Below the pieces are notes generated by a model. The model made no database searches. It was not told where the DNA came from and saw nothing but the letters and a program-made list of their open reading frames with translations. Positions 6,303 to 6,354 of a DNA stretch of 6,354 nt are shown piece by piece. The DNA is taken from the NCBI GenBank assembly GCA_964351365.1, contig CAYGNP010000033.1, positions 1 to 6,354 of the forward strand. The letters are read 5' to 3'. How positions within the stretch are numbered: the stretch's first letter is position 1; each line of letters begins with the position of its first letter. This DNA is from UBA1672 sp964351365. Lineage in GTDB: Bacteria; Pseudomonadota; Alphaproteobacteria; Micavibrionales; Micavibrionaceae. Both the position numbers and the translations under genes were made by a program.

Positions 6303-6354
6303 TGGTGCCCTCACACGGACTCGAACCGCGGACCTGATGATTACAAATCAACTG
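6303..6354 (-). tRNA. tRNA-Thr (anticodon UGU), 5' part outside window
   Basis: The last 52 nt of a minus-strand tRNA are visible. They comprise an anticodon arm with loop TTTGTAA (anticodon TGT), variable loop AGGTC, T-arm CGCGG-TTCGAGT-CCGTG, acceptor 3' strand TGAGGGC, discriminator A and encoded CCA. These match bacterial tRNA-Thr(UGU). The acceptor 5' strand and D-arm lie past the right edge. In the anticodon stem GTTGA/TCATC, the second pair is T-T, while the other four pairs are canonical. Confidence 0.9.

Noticed and set aside
6216..6354. Phage or island attachment site at the tRNA genes
   Set aside because: No repeat of the tRNA 3' end beyond a 7-mer (CTGGGGT) is present nearby and no integrase gene is visible.
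1..6354. CRISPR array, insertion sequence or toxin-antitoxin pair
   Set aside because: No regularly spaced repeats, transposase motifs or small paired genes were found; the window is almost filled by the genes listed.

Overview
The window looks like a chromosomal segment of a moderately AT-rich Gram-negative bacterium, most likely an alphaproteobacterium. The reasons are the bphO-bphP pairing, the style of the single-domain response regulator, and a chemoreceptor whose sensor region (HQLEQAI stretch) and C-terminal extension resemble those of Rhodospirillales-type receptors. No taxon can be fixed without a search.

Layout. Positions 1-369 hold the 3' end of an alpha/beta hydrolase gene, cut by the left edge. 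A 161-bp spacer (370-530) carries dyad and promoter-like elements. Four same-strand genes follow, tightly packed: a biliverdin-producing heme oxygenase (bphO, 531-1133); a bacteriophytochrome histidine kinase (bphP, 1117-3405, overlapping bphO by 17 nt); a stand-alone CheY-like response regulator (3478-3846, after a 72-nt gap with a perfect 8-bp-arm dyad); and a transmembrane methyl-accepting chemotaxis protein with a degenerate PilZ-like tail (3882-5930, after a 35-nt gap). A non-coding stretch (5931-6215) holds a strong hairpin, a short repeated motif and candidate terminators for both strands. The right edge carries two minus-strand tRNA genes: tRNA-Gln(UUG), complete, and tRNA-Thr(UGU), cut by the window end.

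How the genes may work together. BphO opens heme to biliverdin. BphP has the N-terminal Cys and the pocket residues to bind it as a red/far-red chromophore and carries a complete kinase module. The small receiver is the obvious phosphoacceptor. The adjacent chemoreceptor has an intact CheA/CheW-contacting tip. The arrangement therefore suggests a red/far-red light input into motility or chemotaxis, possibly also touched by c-di-GMP-type regulation through the PilZ-like tail. The first three roles rest on visible family motifs. The link from light to the chemoreceptor is inference from gene order.
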